From contig NC_041005.1 in the NCBI RefSeq assembly GCF_004193775.1, positions 15,285,865 through 15,349,864 of the forward strand: DNA of 64,000 nt, in the 5' to 3' direction. The translations under genes and the position numbers were made by a program. This document shows positions 46,692 through 58,940 of this stretch, piece by piece (positions within the stretch are counted from its first letter, which is position 1; every line of letters starts with the position of its first letter). The notes under the pieces were generated by a model, which was not told the origin of the DNA, did no database searches, and saw nothing but the letters and a program-made list of their open reading frames with translations. Source of the stretch: Glycine soja. Lineage: Eukaryota; Streptophyta; Magnoliopsida; Fabales; Fabaceae.

Positions 46692-47023
46692 AGACCATAG
46701 ATGAAAGAAACCTGAAGGCGCTTGGCAGTGGTTTTACAATCAATAGCACAATGAATCAATTGGGCATTTGACTCTAAAACAGAAAGATGAATCTTATCTT
46801 GCTTCCAGAGGATAAGAATTCTGCTAGCATTATGAGAAGCAAAGTTATGGGTGAAGTGCCAGTCACTAAACTTTCTTCTCATGATTTCCTCAACTGAAGC
46901 CTTATTCAACTTTGTTTCCAACATAGCCATGACGTTAATTTCCTTGCAGCGAAGGAAGTTCTGCATCGCATGATGCTTCAGAGGAAAATTAAAGCCTCTG
47001 ATGTTCCAAGAGGCAATGATCAT
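46593..47023 (-). pseudogene. LINE ORF2, endonuclease N-terminus only
   Basis: Reads MIIASWNIRGFNFPLKHHAM, MAMLETKLNKASVEEIM, ILILWKQDKI and WLLIGDFNSI, the apurinic-type endonuclease domain (N in SWNIRG, E in LETKL, D and N in GDFN). LINE sequence ends right after GDFNSI at 46593; further residues come from the antisense of the GRF gene. Reverse transcriptase is absent. Its ATG (47023-47021) overlaps the ORF1 stop TGA (47022-47020) as ATGA. Confidence 0.88.
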
Positions 47024-48501
47024 GGATTCGGACGGGAAGAAGCCTCCTCGACCCTAGTTACAGCTTTATGATTTCTTCCTCTTTGAACATCAGTTTGCAT
47101 ATCCTCAATACGGGTTGTCTTTATGAGTGACACTTTTTTACCTTTTTTCTGGTGCTTTGTTTTCACCTGAACAAACCCCTCTTCTATAGGATCATCCAAC
47201 TCAGTGTTCCCTGTTTCTTTGAGGTCAAAAGAATTCTGAAGGACAGGAACATGATTTGCAACCAGAACATGTTTTCTGTGAGGAGGGACAGACAGATTAG
47301 TCTGGACATTCTTTGGATTATCAGAGGGGCCTGCTGTATTGGTATGTGGGGGCATTGCTGAATCACCCACTTGTTGCTGGTCCAAGATGGGGCAGGCTGT
47401 GATGAGAACAGGCTTATTTGCAGTGAAAGTTTTACAATTAGTGAGGCGGTGCCCAATCATCTTGCAGTGAGTGCAAAAAGAATGTCTATTTTCATACTCA
47501 ATCTTTTGCACAAAAGTCTTCCCTGTAGGAAGTCTAAATCGCACTTCATCGATGAGCTCCAAAGAAGCATCAACCTCAACTAAAGCTCTAGCAAAAGAAA
47601 TAGACCCCTTAGAAGCAGTAAGATGGTCAGATCGAATGGGCGAACCAATCTTGGACAGGATTTTCCCTAAGGCTTGAGGGTTCCAAAGCTCCAGAGGTAG
47701 ATTTCTGAGTTTAACCCAGACAGGGATCTTGCTGAGCTCTTCATTGCCAAAGTCAAAGAATGCTGGCATAACCTTCAGTAGTTGGGGTCTTTGAAATATG
47801 AAGTAAGGGCTTGCAGAGAGGACTTGGTTCAGATCGTCCTCAGACTCAAATTTAAACACCAGCCAACCACTTTCATGAGCTGAGTATGAAAACTTGACTC
47901 CCCATTTTTGGCAACAATCCAGCAGAGCTTTCTTTCCTGGGAATCGACCAGCCACATAGCCAATAAGGCTATGTCCCCAAGCCTCTTCCAGGGGTTGCAA
48001 ATCTGTTTCTTCCAACAGCACTTCATCATCAGAGGGTGGAGGGGAGAACTTCATTCCAAAACCTTTGGAAGGACTTCTGTTATCTTTGAATAGATTAACC
48101 CAAGGAGTGGGAGCCTTATTGTCATCTAACTGCGGTGATGACTTAGAGCCACAGGAGTGAGATGAATCATCATTAGTGGTTGAATCATTGTCCCCTAAGG
48201 TGCAAGAAAGCTCTGGGGAAGATTCAGATTCAGCACTGCATTGCGACAAATTATCAAACACTTGGTGTGTGACATCATCAGTTTTTGCAGAACTTGTCCC
48301 TGTCTTTCTTACGAGCACCTTGCCTACAAGATTATCCTGTGAAGCAGTATAAGCATTCTGATTTGCTTGGACAACATCCAAGCAACCAGCCAGACCAGAA
48401 GTAGCAGATGTTTGGGATTTACCTGAACCTGAGGTAGTACCCTTCACCATAATTTGCTTTGCAGCTGAGTGCGATTGACGACCCTTGTTCTTCCCCATCA
48501 A
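47020..48501 (-). CDS. LINE ORF1 nucleic-acid-binding protein, intact
   Basis: 493 residues, uninterrupted. A low-complexity Ser-rich N-terminus (about 1-160) is followed by a DUF4283-like domain (HSLIGYVAGRFPGKKALLDC, GWLVFKFESEDDLNQVLSAS, IPVWVKLRNLPLELWNPQAL) and a CCHC zinc knuckle FCTHCKMIGHRLTNC near residue 350, then a polar tail. This is the usual ORF1 of plant L1 elements, an RNA-binding chaperone for the LINE ribonucleoprotein. The TGA stop overlaps the ORF2 start by ATGA, suggesting termination-reinitiation. Similar proteins are often annotated as host 'zinc knuckle' genes; the flanking target duplications show it belongs to the LINE. Confidence 0.9.
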   Translation of the reverse strand: MMGKNKGRQSHSAAKQIMVKGTTSGSGKSQTSATSGLAGCLDVVQANQNAYTASQDNLVGKVLVRKTGTSSAKTDDVTHQVFDNLSQCSAESESSPELSCTLGDNDSTTNDDSSHSCGSKSSPQLDDNKAPTPWVNLFKDNRSPSKGFGMKFSPPPSDDEVLLEETDLQPLEEAWGHSLIGYVAGRFPGKKALLDCCQKWGVKFSYSAHESGWLVFKFESEDDLNQVLSASPYFIFQRPQLLKVMPAFFDFGNEELSKIPVWVKLRNLPLELWNPQALGKILSKIGSPIRSDHLTASKGSISFARALVEVDASLELIDEVRFRLPTGKTFVQKIEYENRHSFCTHCKMIGHRLTNCKTFTANKPVLITACPILDQQQVGDSAMPPHTNTAGPSDNPKNVQTNLSVPPHRKHVLVANHVPVLQNSFDLKETGNTELDDPIEEGFVQVKTKHQKKGKKVSLIKTTRIEDMQTDVQRGRNHKAVTRVEEASSRPNP

Positions 48502-48789
48502 GAGCAGTTCAAACTGGTAACTATTTCATAGCCCAAGATGAGAAAAAGTGATAGGGCACGCGATTGGAAAACACAAGGAAAAACTTTAGAAACCGAGGCA
48601 GTTAAAACTTCCTAGGATCAAAGAAGGAACCCCAACGTTTGTAGATAGCAAAAACCCACTCCGTCAGTAGCCAAGCCACTGGGCAACACCCAAGGACGGA
48701 AGGAACCTAGGTTATGGCTTCTTGATGAGGGGTTTCTACACTAGAATTAGTGCTTGTTAGTGTGTTTATTATGTAGCAAAGGAGTGTAA

Positions 48790-49879
48790 TTTGATGGTGT
48801 AGCAGGGGGGAATGTAATTTGGCAAATGGTTATTGGTTTTTTGTAATGTGCACACTGTAATTGTGGAATTTTTGAATTGGAATGTTAATGAAAGAAGATA
48901 TAATGGGTGTTAAAATTTGTTAATGTTGTGAATGGAATATTTATTGGGCAGACTGACATAGGAATGGTGATATATTCCTTAATGATGATATATTCATTTG
49001 TGATGAACCGGAAATCCTAATGTTATTGTTACTGTTAAGAAATTTGTGTTGAAATCAATCATTGAGGGGCAGTTACTTACATATAAGTCGATGTAATTGG
49101 AACATTTGAGGTTGTCATTTGAGTTGTGTTAGAGGAATTATTGAAGAACAATGTTATCATTAAGTAAGTAACATACCCCAGTGGGCAGCGGGTCGTCACG
49201 ATGAAACATAAGCATTTTTTATTATTTGGGTTAATAAAAAGTTAGGGGGAGGAGAGGCTGGCCCATTCGAAAGGACAAGGCATCTGTAGCTTAAGAATTT
49301 TAGGAAAAGCACTTCAGCCATCTATAGGTGAACTTGTCCCTTTGCCATAATACCGACTAAGTAACTAATATGTGTAGATAGTAGTCAATAAATATATTTT
49401 TTAATAAGAACATAGTTTTGTTAAATTTTAATATTTATAGATAATAAAAATCTGTACTTCTACTATCAATCAATAAAAAATCATGATAATTGTGACTTTT
49501 TATATAATTATTATAAAAAGTTTATATGGTATTTATATACTGATGTACCATTAAGAAATTTGTGGGTTGTTAATTTGTAGAGTTGTGAAAGTTGGTAAGA
49601 ATGGGTAGTTCAAAAAACTTCAATAACATGGCAGATATATGAAATTTGGAACAGTTGACTTGGGCCCGATGAATGAAAAGAAAGCTATAGTTATATTCCA
49701 CTTAAACCATTATACATTTGAATGTATATTAATTGTTTTTTTAGAGCAGACATAAATAAAAGGTAATGTGCAAATAACAATAGATCCAATATTGATAATA
49801 TATTTAGTGTTGAAAGTGAAATAAGCAAATTGTTCAGGAAAGTGAAAAAAATCCACAAGTTAAAGTACATAAAATGATT
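48790..49879. other. 3' flank of the GRF gene and intergenic DNA
   Basis: Follows the original GRF stop at 48787-48789. AT-rich; no coding region or RNA recognised. Confidence 0.5.
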
Positions 49880-51663
49880 TTAATAATCCCAATTTTTGTT
49901 GTGGCGGATGACAATTTCCCATATTTTATCTTTGGTCCTATAATAGAAGGAGACCTCATCGTCGTGTGAGAAATCACTATCCATGAGGAATTGATACCAT
50001 GGTTGTGCAACATATCTCTGGCTCATTCCAATGCGAAGGACAACAACATTCCACTGTAATGGAGGTCCAATTCTTCTCAGGATGGTCACGTGTTTACCAC
50101 AGGCATTAACATGTGTCATCACACAATTTGGAAGTCTCTGGAGGGCAGAAAAAACAGTGTCATATATAAGCAACAATTTGTATAAAGAAGTTGGAACAGG
50201 TTGTCATGGTTACCAGCGGTTCCGGTGCAACAAGCATTGACTATGTAATTTCAATTGTCCAAATATGCTCTCTTGAGAAGAGGCAAGGCCTTGCACAGCT
50301 CTGGTGTTGTAGTGATGGAATGAAATAAAGGTCAAAAGTGGAGGTGTTTTCGCATGCCAATAATTTAATGGTCACAGATTCAAAAATTTGTAAATCTTTT
50401 CTGAAGAGCTTTAGTCCATTGGCAAAGTAGACATTTTGTCGATGTTATCTTAGTCTGATATAGAACGTTGTTCCATCATATCTAAACCGGACAAGCCTAG
50501 GGTATACTGGCCACTGTTGGTGGTAAAAAGAAGGCACTTCTATGGTGTCCTGCAAAAACCCATAGTGAGAAAAAGTAAATCAGATTATGCATATTAAAGA
50601 ACAAAAAAGAAAAAAAAATTGGGCTTATAAGATAACCGTATCATTGTGGAATGGTGTTGTGAACTGCATGATTAAGGGTTTTGTGTTAAGTAGATATTGA
50701 ATCTGCAGTGAGATAGAGCGCAATAATTATAACTAAGTATGTAAAAATATGTGGACAATGACAATAACAAAATGAACTTAATGAGGCTATCATGCAATGA
50801 GTAAAAGCAAATAGGTGTGAACTCAAGAAATTGCAAATTTCAACAGTGTTTTTACAACCTTAAATGCTCGTATAATATTGTGGATGAAATGTTGATGGTT
50901 AAATTTGTTGTTAAGTTGGCAGGTAATATAAACTATATTTTGGAGTTGAAGGTTTTGATACAGACAGGCTACTCCGATAAAGTGTCATTCGATTGGAATA
51001 CAGAGTTTTGAATAACAACAGAAAAGTGTAGGTCAACGATATTCATATATGGTGTAAATTAAACTAAAGTGTAATTAATTTACATATGAACTACATCAGT
51101 CCTTCAATGTTGGTCAGTGAAAAATTAGAAAAAACATAATGCTATCTAGTAGGGATCCTAGCAGGAGTGCATTAGATTGAATCAACATGCATGAATGGAA
51201 TATTGCAAATGTAATATCAAAGAATAGAAGAAACACCGGAAAAGAAGATTGTTTTTTTGTGGTGTGGCAGTGAAAGCTTAACAAAAGTAAATTTGCAACA
51301 GTAAATTATATATTGTTTGGTTTTAAATTTAGAAGTGAATGTTGATAAAACAATTATTGAGTCAAAAGATATGGATGAATGCATTGAAAAGATGAACTAA
51401 ACAAGAAGTTCAGGTTCATAACAGAATAGCAGAAGACAAGACGAACACCTAACCATGTACTGACAACACCGATCGACACATAAAAACTTCGATTAACATA
51501 TTAAATAGAAAAGAAATGGACAAGGTAAGCCAGTTATTCATTTTAAACTTGCCTTGCTTGTAACAGATGAAGAGTCTGAACTGACGTTTGTGTTGGTCGA
51601 CTCGGCCCATGCATCTGAACTGATGGTTGTGTCGGTTGAGTTCAAAGATGGGTCTGAACTCAT
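49880..51663 (-). pseudogene. B3-domain protein gene, probably a pseudogene
   Basis: Minus-strand pieces: a possible first exon from 51663 (MSSDPSLNSTDTTISSDAWA..., a Ser/Thr-rich start); an exon beginning at 50551 after 'tttttgcag' (VPSFYHQQWPVYPRLVRFRY, then a TAA at 50447-50445, then VYFANGLKLFRKDLQIFESV); and a last exon ending 49880 (RIGMSQRYVAQPWYQFL, DDEVSFYYRTKDKIWEIVIR). The last two resemble the two halves of plant B3 DNA-binding folds, giving a two-B3-like transcription-factor relative. The in-frame stop argues against function unless an intron removes it. Same strand as the ULP1 pseudogene upstream. Exon edges are partly guessed. Confidence 0.6.
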
Positions 51664-51952
51664 GGTGGCTGCCGTTTCAGTTTTTTTCCCAAAGGAATGG
51701 GGCGTGGATGTGTGCTGTGTGAAGAGAAATGTTTTTTTTGGGCACGTGTGGGTGAGTTAATGGTTCGTGAAAAGATGTAGGTGGGGGAATATGAAGGAAC
51801 CTGGGAATCATGGAGTTGTGGTGGTGCAGGCAGCTGAAGTGTTTTCTTTTTTTTTTTGGTAATGGCTACCAAATTTTGTTGTAAAGTTAATGTGTATTAG
51901 TTGTTTAAATTCCAATAGAATGAAAAACATTAAAGAAACAAGTATACGTAAA

Positions 51953-52012
51953 TAATAACAATAACAACAACAACAACAATAATAATAAAAATAATAATAA
52001 TAATAATAAAAA
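51953..52012. repeat. (AAC)n/(AAT)n compound microsatellite
   Basis: aacaacaac followed by aataataat units. Confidence 0.93.
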
Positions 52013-52758
52013 ACATGCATTTCATCTTTATTAATTAAAATAATTGAAAGATTTTAAAATTATTTGTTTTTGCATGTACATGTTTTACATAGTTTTAAAT
52101 ATTATTTTGGTTATGTTTGAAATACGTTGAGGTTGGTTAAATTAATTTAATATTTTTGTTACATGTAATGTCGACTGAGGCAATTATTTAGAAACGAATT
52201 TAATTTATGAAAATATATGAGTTTCAGGGGAAAATATGAATGAAGCATCCATAAAAACCAAATAAAATGGCAGTACAAAAAATCATAAACGTCGTTTTAA
52301 TAAAAGCAAAATAGAAGAACCTGTACGTTCAACGATGTTAACTTGTTCGACAAGTTGTTTGGTAAAACCCACGTTGCTGTAGCCTGTTACAAAAATTAAA
52401 GCACAAGTCCACAACAAATCAGAGCAATGATACACAAATAAGGCTAGCCAAAATGGCATAAAATAAAATGAAGATGGAAGCCCTCAGCAACTTTTAAAGT
52501 CAACCCAAAAGAAAACCAAAAAGTGGAAGTGAAGAGGACACCAAAATGAACAACAAACATTGGAAACAGAGGAGATAATTCGTGGGGTAATGACACAAAC
52601 GAAGGAAGCAACAACCCCTATAAGCATTGAAATAAAGAAGCGACATATGTAACATTGTTTGATATTGTGCAAACTTTAATTACAGCAAGGGGTCAAAACT
52701 TAATGAGTGCATTACAATGCCTCATGGACAAAGATTGACAGAGAACCAGTTTCGTAAA

Positions 52759-53595
52759 TTAAAGTAGGTCATAGTCCATAGATAATGAAACCAAAGTAGG
52801 TATAACATTGTTGTGGCCAATGTCAGTTTCATTGGTGGTGTCATCTCTTTGTTGACCTGCAAATGTGGTCTTGCACATGTCTGTCATGGCCTACATTTTA
52901 TAATGAATATTTTATAATAATGCCTTTCATATGCAATATTAAACATATATTAAATGATTGGCCATGCTGTTGACCACAAAAAATTTGTAAAAAAAAATAT
53001 ACCGATCCTTACCCAAAATGAGTAAAATAAAAAAAGATATGGATCCTCAATGTTTTCCATGAATAGAGTCATGCCAAGTGCGCTCTGTATTTGTAATCAA
53101 CTCTGCTTTGTACTGGTTGTGTGTCCCTAAAAGTAGGACCATTGCCACCTTCATTCTAACGGCCTTTTCATCTAGTTGCAGTTTTATGTCATAAATTAGG
53201 ACAATTATTATGTACATTATGGACTACATGAAACCAAATATGAGGTTTGTATAAATATGTTAATAAAAGTTAACAAATTTGATTAACATTTCGAACATTC
53301 TTACCACTCCATGCAAGAGAGTCACAAATGACTCCTCCATTTGCATTCATTCTAGGACCCATAATGTTGACTTTTCACTGCAATTAACCAATAACCATAT
53401 TTTGCATTTCAATTTTTCTGAAATATAACATCAATTTATAGTGAATGAGTTATGTTTATAAAATTCACCTGGATCCATAATTAGGTATTGCCCTGGGTTC
53501 CATAATATCCCAGTTATCCATTCTAGCAAATCCAAAAATTAAATCTTCTGTTTCAAACACACTTTCCAAAACATTCAGCATCGCATTGGCCTGTT

Positions 53596-53643
<48 letters not shown>

Positions 53644-54648
53644 TATATTGTGATGGTTAGTCAATGCACATATGAAAATGTCATTAATTTGATAATTAAT
53701 AAATTGAAACAATATAAACAAACCATGATTTTAATATGATCTTTCCGAACATATGTCGTTTGACTTGTCAGGTCACAATCGAGATGATATATTTTTTTTC
53801 CAGCCAAGTCTATGACCATCAGATACCAATGATCCATATTTTCAAGAATGGGTATATATATCTGAACAAAATAAAATATGATTAAATTAATATATACCCC
53901 GTAATAATAGTAATTACTTTTTGTTCCGTGCGTCAAGCGCGAACATCATTTTAGTTTCATTACAAGTATTTGTATACAATTATTTACATTTTTCCCCTTA
54001 ATGATCAGTTGCATTGACTTGAAAACATTATTTACCAGCTTTAAGTTTGCAAATAAAGGCATCCAATCCTTTCCATAATGCAGCATGACTGTTTCCATGG
54101 GAGTCCCATCAATTACATCCACCTGTAATCAAATTCAAAGGGCAGTTTTTGCAATTAATTACAAAAATTAAAAACATTAATTAATATTTGTTTTGTATTA
54201 AATTACCACATAATGTATCGCATACCACAAAAGCTGGGGGCATACACCAAACACTCCTAGTGCGGTATAATTGGCTGTAAGCAACCTTCAGAGCCATGAA
54301 GAGTATAATCTGGCAGCAATTGCATAACAAATTTTGAAACATAAAGTGTGACGCCAATTTGTAGCCTAACATACAATAGGATAGTTTCGGCACAAACAAC
54401 CATATACCTCCTCCCTAATTGGCTTATTGGGACACAACGACTAAAAGTGGGCTCGTGTGCCCAAGTTATTTCCTAAGCCAAACAAAATTTCGTTGCCGCT
54501 AATATAAAGATGCACAAAAAAAACAATTTTAGTTGTCAACATCGAACAAAGAAATACCCATGGCCATGAATATATATCAATCATAAGTTATGTAATTTTT
54601 ATGAGTAACACTTGACCGCACGTACCTCGGGTCCACTTTAGGGTTGAA
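52759..54648 (-). pseudogene. ULP1-like cysteine protease gene, 3' part (catalytic domain)
   Basis: A series of short exons on the minus strand with intron-like gaps. From 54468: EITWAHEPTFSRCVPISQLG, LLPDYTLHGSEG with a stop (PH*ECLV). 54120-54030: VDVIDGTPMETVMLHYGKDW. 53860-53720: NMDHWYLMVIDLAGKKIYHL then DCDLT, with the His and Asp positions of ULP1/C48 proteases. 53600-53460: MLNVLESVFETEDLIFGFAR. 53390-53310: STLWVLE*MQMEES, where the active-site Cys and the following Gly expected before -WVLEW are not seen. 53160-53040: RMKVAMVLLLGTHNQYKAEL. A last exon ends at 52759. These proteases are mostly carried by plant MULEs. Stops and the missing Cys make it inactive. The first exon here (to 54626) is cut at 54648 by a copia insertion. 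Confidence 0.7.
53599..53639. repeat. (AC)n microsatellite
   Basis: About 20 AC units within an intron of the ULP1-like pseudogene. Confidence 0.97.
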
Positions 54649-55128
54649 TGTTAGGAATTTTATAATTCCTAATTAATTAATATGGGTTACATATTATATT
54701 ATAACATTTATATTAGTTATTTACATTTAAATGGGTTCAATATAAAGTGATCTATTTGAGTGAGCCCATTAGACTGCCAACAGATAATTGATATGGGCTT
54801 AATGAGCGGAAACCAGTTTGGCCCATTAGGGGATAATGGGAACCCTAATAGGTTTAAAACATAAGGCATGGTTATGGTCCCCAATATACCAAATCAACAA
54901 ATAGTTTCTCCTCCCCCCATCTGAAGAGAAAACGAAGGTCCCATAAGGAAGAAGGTGATTTGGTTGAGGAAGGTCATTAAACCAATTGTTCATGACCATT
55001 GTCAGATTCCGCTGCGTGTTAATCAAGTTCTATGGATCCAGATATTCCTTAAAACCTCTTGATAATATGACGTAATGTGTTTTGGTGCTCATTTGGTATT
55101 GTATATGGTTTATTGAAAATTCCCAACA
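54649..55128 (+). repeat. 5' LTR of the 54.6-kb copia element
   Basis: tgttaggaattttataattcc...attcccaaca; direct match to 60484-60963. Confidence 0.97.
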
Positions 55129-55130
55129 AG

Positions 55131-55143
55131 TGGTATCAGAGCC
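55131..55143 (+). other. primer-binding site of the 54.6-kb copia element
   Basis: tggtatcagagcc, matching the initiator tRNA-Met 3' end, two bases after the 5' LTR. Confidence 0.93.
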
Positions 55144-56114
55144 ACCATTACTGTTAGATTATTGGGATTTAAAGCTTTGTTTGATATGTATTATATCTGG
55201 ATCATTTTAGTTATATGAACCCTAATTTTATTTTGGAGAGAAACTATTTTGATCAATAAAATTGTAAAACTCCTAAGTTCATCTGTTACGGCCATAAAGT
55301 TTTTCTCCTCTTTAGAATTAATAAAAGGCCTCTACATTTGATTTATGGGATTGTACAATTTTTTTGTTTTGTTTGTGTTGCATCTGCAGGCATATTATTC
55401 TATTTGGGATAAAGGTTCTACGTATCTGGTGCTGGCATTTAGTACGTGACACAATTTCATAAATATTTTTTTTTGGGCCAACAATTTTTTTTATGAAACG
55501 GTGATCAGCTGATAATTTATGTTATTCATGTTGTTGGTATAAATTTGTGATAGTATCGTGATATGTTTGTTTCGGGTGCGTAATTAGTTTACCATGATGT
55601 AGTTTTTCAAACATTTACTGCTATCACAATTGGGTGCAAATTTAACCATTACAGATCCTTTCCATTTGATTGTGTGTCCAGTAATTTTAATTAAATTGAT
55701 TGAACCATTATGTTGTCAAAGTAACCTCTATTGTGTAAATTGATTTAATTAAATTGCATGGATGTTAGTATGGAATTATTTATGCGAATTGTGTTCGGCC
55801 CAAAGGAAGACGCAATTTGGCCAAATAATAACATACCTGCGATGATAAATATGTGACAATTATTAAGTTTGTTTTCATGAGAATAATAGTCGGTCCAAAG
55901 AAAGGCTATTATTTGTCAGAACTAATTGTTAATATTTGATCATTGCATTGAGAGTACCAATTACAAATTAATTTCTCTGTCCAAAGACTAGAATTAATGT
56001 TGTGCTAGGTATCTTGTGATGGATCTGTTATGGGAAATACTTGCATGTTTTGTTATATATACTTTATATGACTTGCTTGATTATTTGTGAACATGTTATT
56101 ATTTTGTTCTCTCT

Positions 56115-58868
56115 TTAGTTAATATTACCAGTGCTGCAAATGTTACTGCCCAAGTGAATTCTATCCCAATGCTAAATGGGACAAATTTTAAGGTCTAGAA
56201 GGAAGCCATAGAAATTGTTCTTGGCTGTATGGATTTGGACTTGCCATTGAGGACGGAACGACCCATTTCCACTCCAGAAACCTCTAATAAGGTAAAAATT
56301 GAGAAGTGGGATAGGTCCAACCGAATGTGCCTTATGATCATGAAGCGCTCTATTCCAGAGGTGTTTCGAGGCTCTATTTTTGAGGGTCAAAGTGCAAAGA
56401 AATTCCTTGAGGAAATTGAGCAATACTTTGCCAAAAATGAAAAGGCGGAGACGAGTAACCTTTTGGCCAAACTCATCTCCATGAAGTATAAAGGCAAAGG
56501 AAACATAAGGGAGTACATTATGGAGATGTCCAATCTCGCATCAAAACTCAAGTCACTTAAGTTAGAGCTTGGTGAAGACCTGCTCGTGCACTTGGTTTTG
56601 ATCTCGCTTCCTGCACATTTTGGGCAATTCAAAGTGAGCTATAACACTCAGAAGGACAAATGGCCCCTTAATGAGCTTATATCTCACTGTGTGCAAGAGG
56701 AGGAGAGGATGTAGAGAGATAGGACTGAAAGTGCTCACTTGACTTCGACCTCTCAGAATAAGAAAAGGAAAAAGGCTAAGGGTGCTGCGGAAGGGACTTC
56801 TCAGCAAAAGAAGCAAAGTAAGGATGAGAAATTTACTTGTTACTTCTGCAAGAAATCGGGACACATGAAGAAAGAGTGTCCCAAGTATGCCACATGGCAT
56901 GTGAAGAAAGGTAAATTTCTTACTCTAGTTTGTTCAGAAGTTAATTTGGCTTTTGTACCTAAAGATACTTGGTGGGTAGATTCTGGTGCTACTACTCACA
57001 TAAGTATGACTATGCAGGGTTGCCTGTGGAGCCGACTACCAAGTGATGATGAAAGATTCATCTTTGTGGGTGATGGCAATAAAGTTGCAGTGGAAGCTAT
57101 TGGAACTTTTAGATTACAGTTAAAAACTGGATTTTATTTGGATTTGTTTGAGACTTTTGTTATACCATCTTTTAGACGGAATTTGATTTCTATTTCTAGT
57201 TTGGACAAATTTGGATTTTCTTGTTCATTTGGAAATAATAAAGTTAGTCTCTACCAAAATTCAAATATGATTGGTTCTGGTTTTTTAATTGATAATCTTT
57301 ACATGCTTGATGTTGTTAGTTCCTATAATGAAATACTGCAAATAAGTTCACATGGTACAAAACGAAAATTAAATGAGAATTCAGCCACCTTATGGCATAA
57401 GCGTTTAGGCCATATCTCTAAACAAAGAATTCAGAGACTTGTGTTGGATGAAATTCTTAACCCTTTGGATTTATCAGACTTTGAGGTCTGTATTGAATGC
57501 ATAAAGGGAAAACGAACAAACATAAGGAAATTAGGTGCCGAAAGAGCTAAAGACGTCTTAGAACTAGTGCATACATACATTTGTGGTCCTTTTCCTACAA
57601 CCTCTTGGAATGGGCAACAATATTTCATTACGCTCATAGATGACTACTCTAGATACGGTTACCTATATTTGTTACATGAGAAATCCCAATCCCTAGACGT
57701 TTTTAAAACTTTCAAGGCTGAGGTTGAACTTCAACTTGGAAAGAAAATTAAGGCTATCAAATCTGACCGTGGTGGTGAGTACTATGGCAGATATGATGGA
57801 TCAGGAGAACAACGTCCAGGACCTTTTGCGTTGTTCCTCAAAGAGTGTGGAATTGTTCCGCAATACACTATGCCGAGCAAACCCAGCATGAATGGTGTAG
57901 TAGAACGAAGAAACCGAACTCTTAAGGATATGGTGAGAAGTATGATTAGTCATTCCTCTTTGCCAGAGTCACTTTGGGGAGAAGCCTTAAAGACTGCAGT
58001 TTACATCCTTAATAGGGTGCCAAGTAAAGCAGTTAATAAAACCCCTTATAAACTTTGGACTGGTAAAAGGCCAAACATTAAACATTTGCACATTTGGGGT
58101 TGTCCAGCTGAGGCACGGCCTTATAGGCCATATGAAAGAAAGCTGGACTCAAGAACAATTAGCTGCTATTTTGTTGGCTATGCTGAACGCTCTCGGGGCT
58201 ATAAATTTTACAGTCCCACCTTAAGATCCTTTTTCGAGACAAGAAATGTGAGATTTCTGGAGGAAGTTGAGTTTGGGAAGGAAGAGAACATAAGGAATGT
58301 TGTCTTTGAGGAAGAACCTGTTATTTACAGTGATCAAGTCCTCATACCTATTACTGTTCAAGACACAACTCCAGTAATAGAAGACAATGTTCAAACTATT
58401 GACATTGTTCCGGAACAAGACAACAATGAGGTTCCTCCTCAAATACCTTTAGAGCAACTTCAACAACCTCAAGAAGTGTAATTAAGGAGATCCATTAGAG
58501 AGAGGAGAAATACAATCTCAAATGATTATATTATATTTCTCCAAGAACATAAGGATGGTGTTGGTTTAACAGAGGATGATCCAATCAACTTCTCTCAAGC
58601 TATGCACAGTTCTAACTCTCAAAATTGGATTGATGCCATGAAGGATGAGATGAAGTCTATGAATGACAATGAATTTTGGAATCTAATCGAATTGCCTGAA
58701 GGTGTGAAACCTATTGGTTGTAAATGGATATTTAAAATCAAGAAGGATTCAAAGGGTAATATCGAGAGATATAAGGCTCGTCTAGTTGCTAAAGGCTTTT
58801 CTCAGAAGGAAGGCATTGACTATAAAGAAACCTTTTCTCTAGTATCTTTAAAGGATTCTTTTGGTTAA
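56115..58868 (+). pseudogene. copia Gag-protease-integrase-RT polyprotein, three or more stops
   Basis: One frame throughout, with stops near 56197 (expected Trp of FKVWKEA), 56712-56714, 58479-58481 and finally 58866-58868. Seen in order: Gag (AKLISMKYKGKGNIREYIME); intact CCHC knuckle [14 protein letters not shown]; protease [12 protein letters not shown]; pre-integrase; integrase zinc region [14 protein letters not shown] with [11 protein letters not shown]; core [24 protein letters not shown] and [11 protein letters not shown], so all D, D, E residues are present; C-terminal [20 protein letters not shown]; and the start of RT (GCKWIFKIK, ARLVAKGFSQKEGIDYK). RT ends about 15 residues later, before any active-site motif. 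Closely related to the 5.5-13.0-kb element. Confidence 0.93.
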
Positions 58869-58940
58869 ATTGTGTAATTTTAAGAAAATTTGTGTAATTT
58901 TAAGACCTCCCATTTATTGTATTAAATTGTCTTGTATTTT

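Larger units (their letters stand above)
46593..48750 (-). mobile_element. L1-type LINE, 3'-truncated, in the GRF gene
   Basis: 2,158 bp between perfect 18-bp target duplications tgcttgttagtgtgttta (46575-46592 and 48751-48768). The 5' end, leader, full ORF1 and the start of ORF2 are present. RT and 3' UTR are missing, and no poly(A) (poly-T on this strand) is found at 46593. The usual LINE defect is 5' truncation, so a kept 5' end with lost 3' end is unusual. Perfect duplications and an open ORF1 argue for a young insertion. Confidence 0.9.

Noticed and set aside
47020..48501. 493-residue zinc-knuckle ORF as a host gene
   Set aside because: It lies inside an 18-bp-duplication-bounded LINE, overlaps ORF2 as ATGA, and has the standard LINE ORF1 domain order.
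51660..52020. Tyr/Cys-rich ORFs near 51808-52020
   Set aside because: Translation of the AAC/AAT microsatellite.
54826..55026. ORFs in the copia LTRs (also 60661-60861)
   Set aside because: Present twice because they lie in the two LTR copies; no protein family resemblance.
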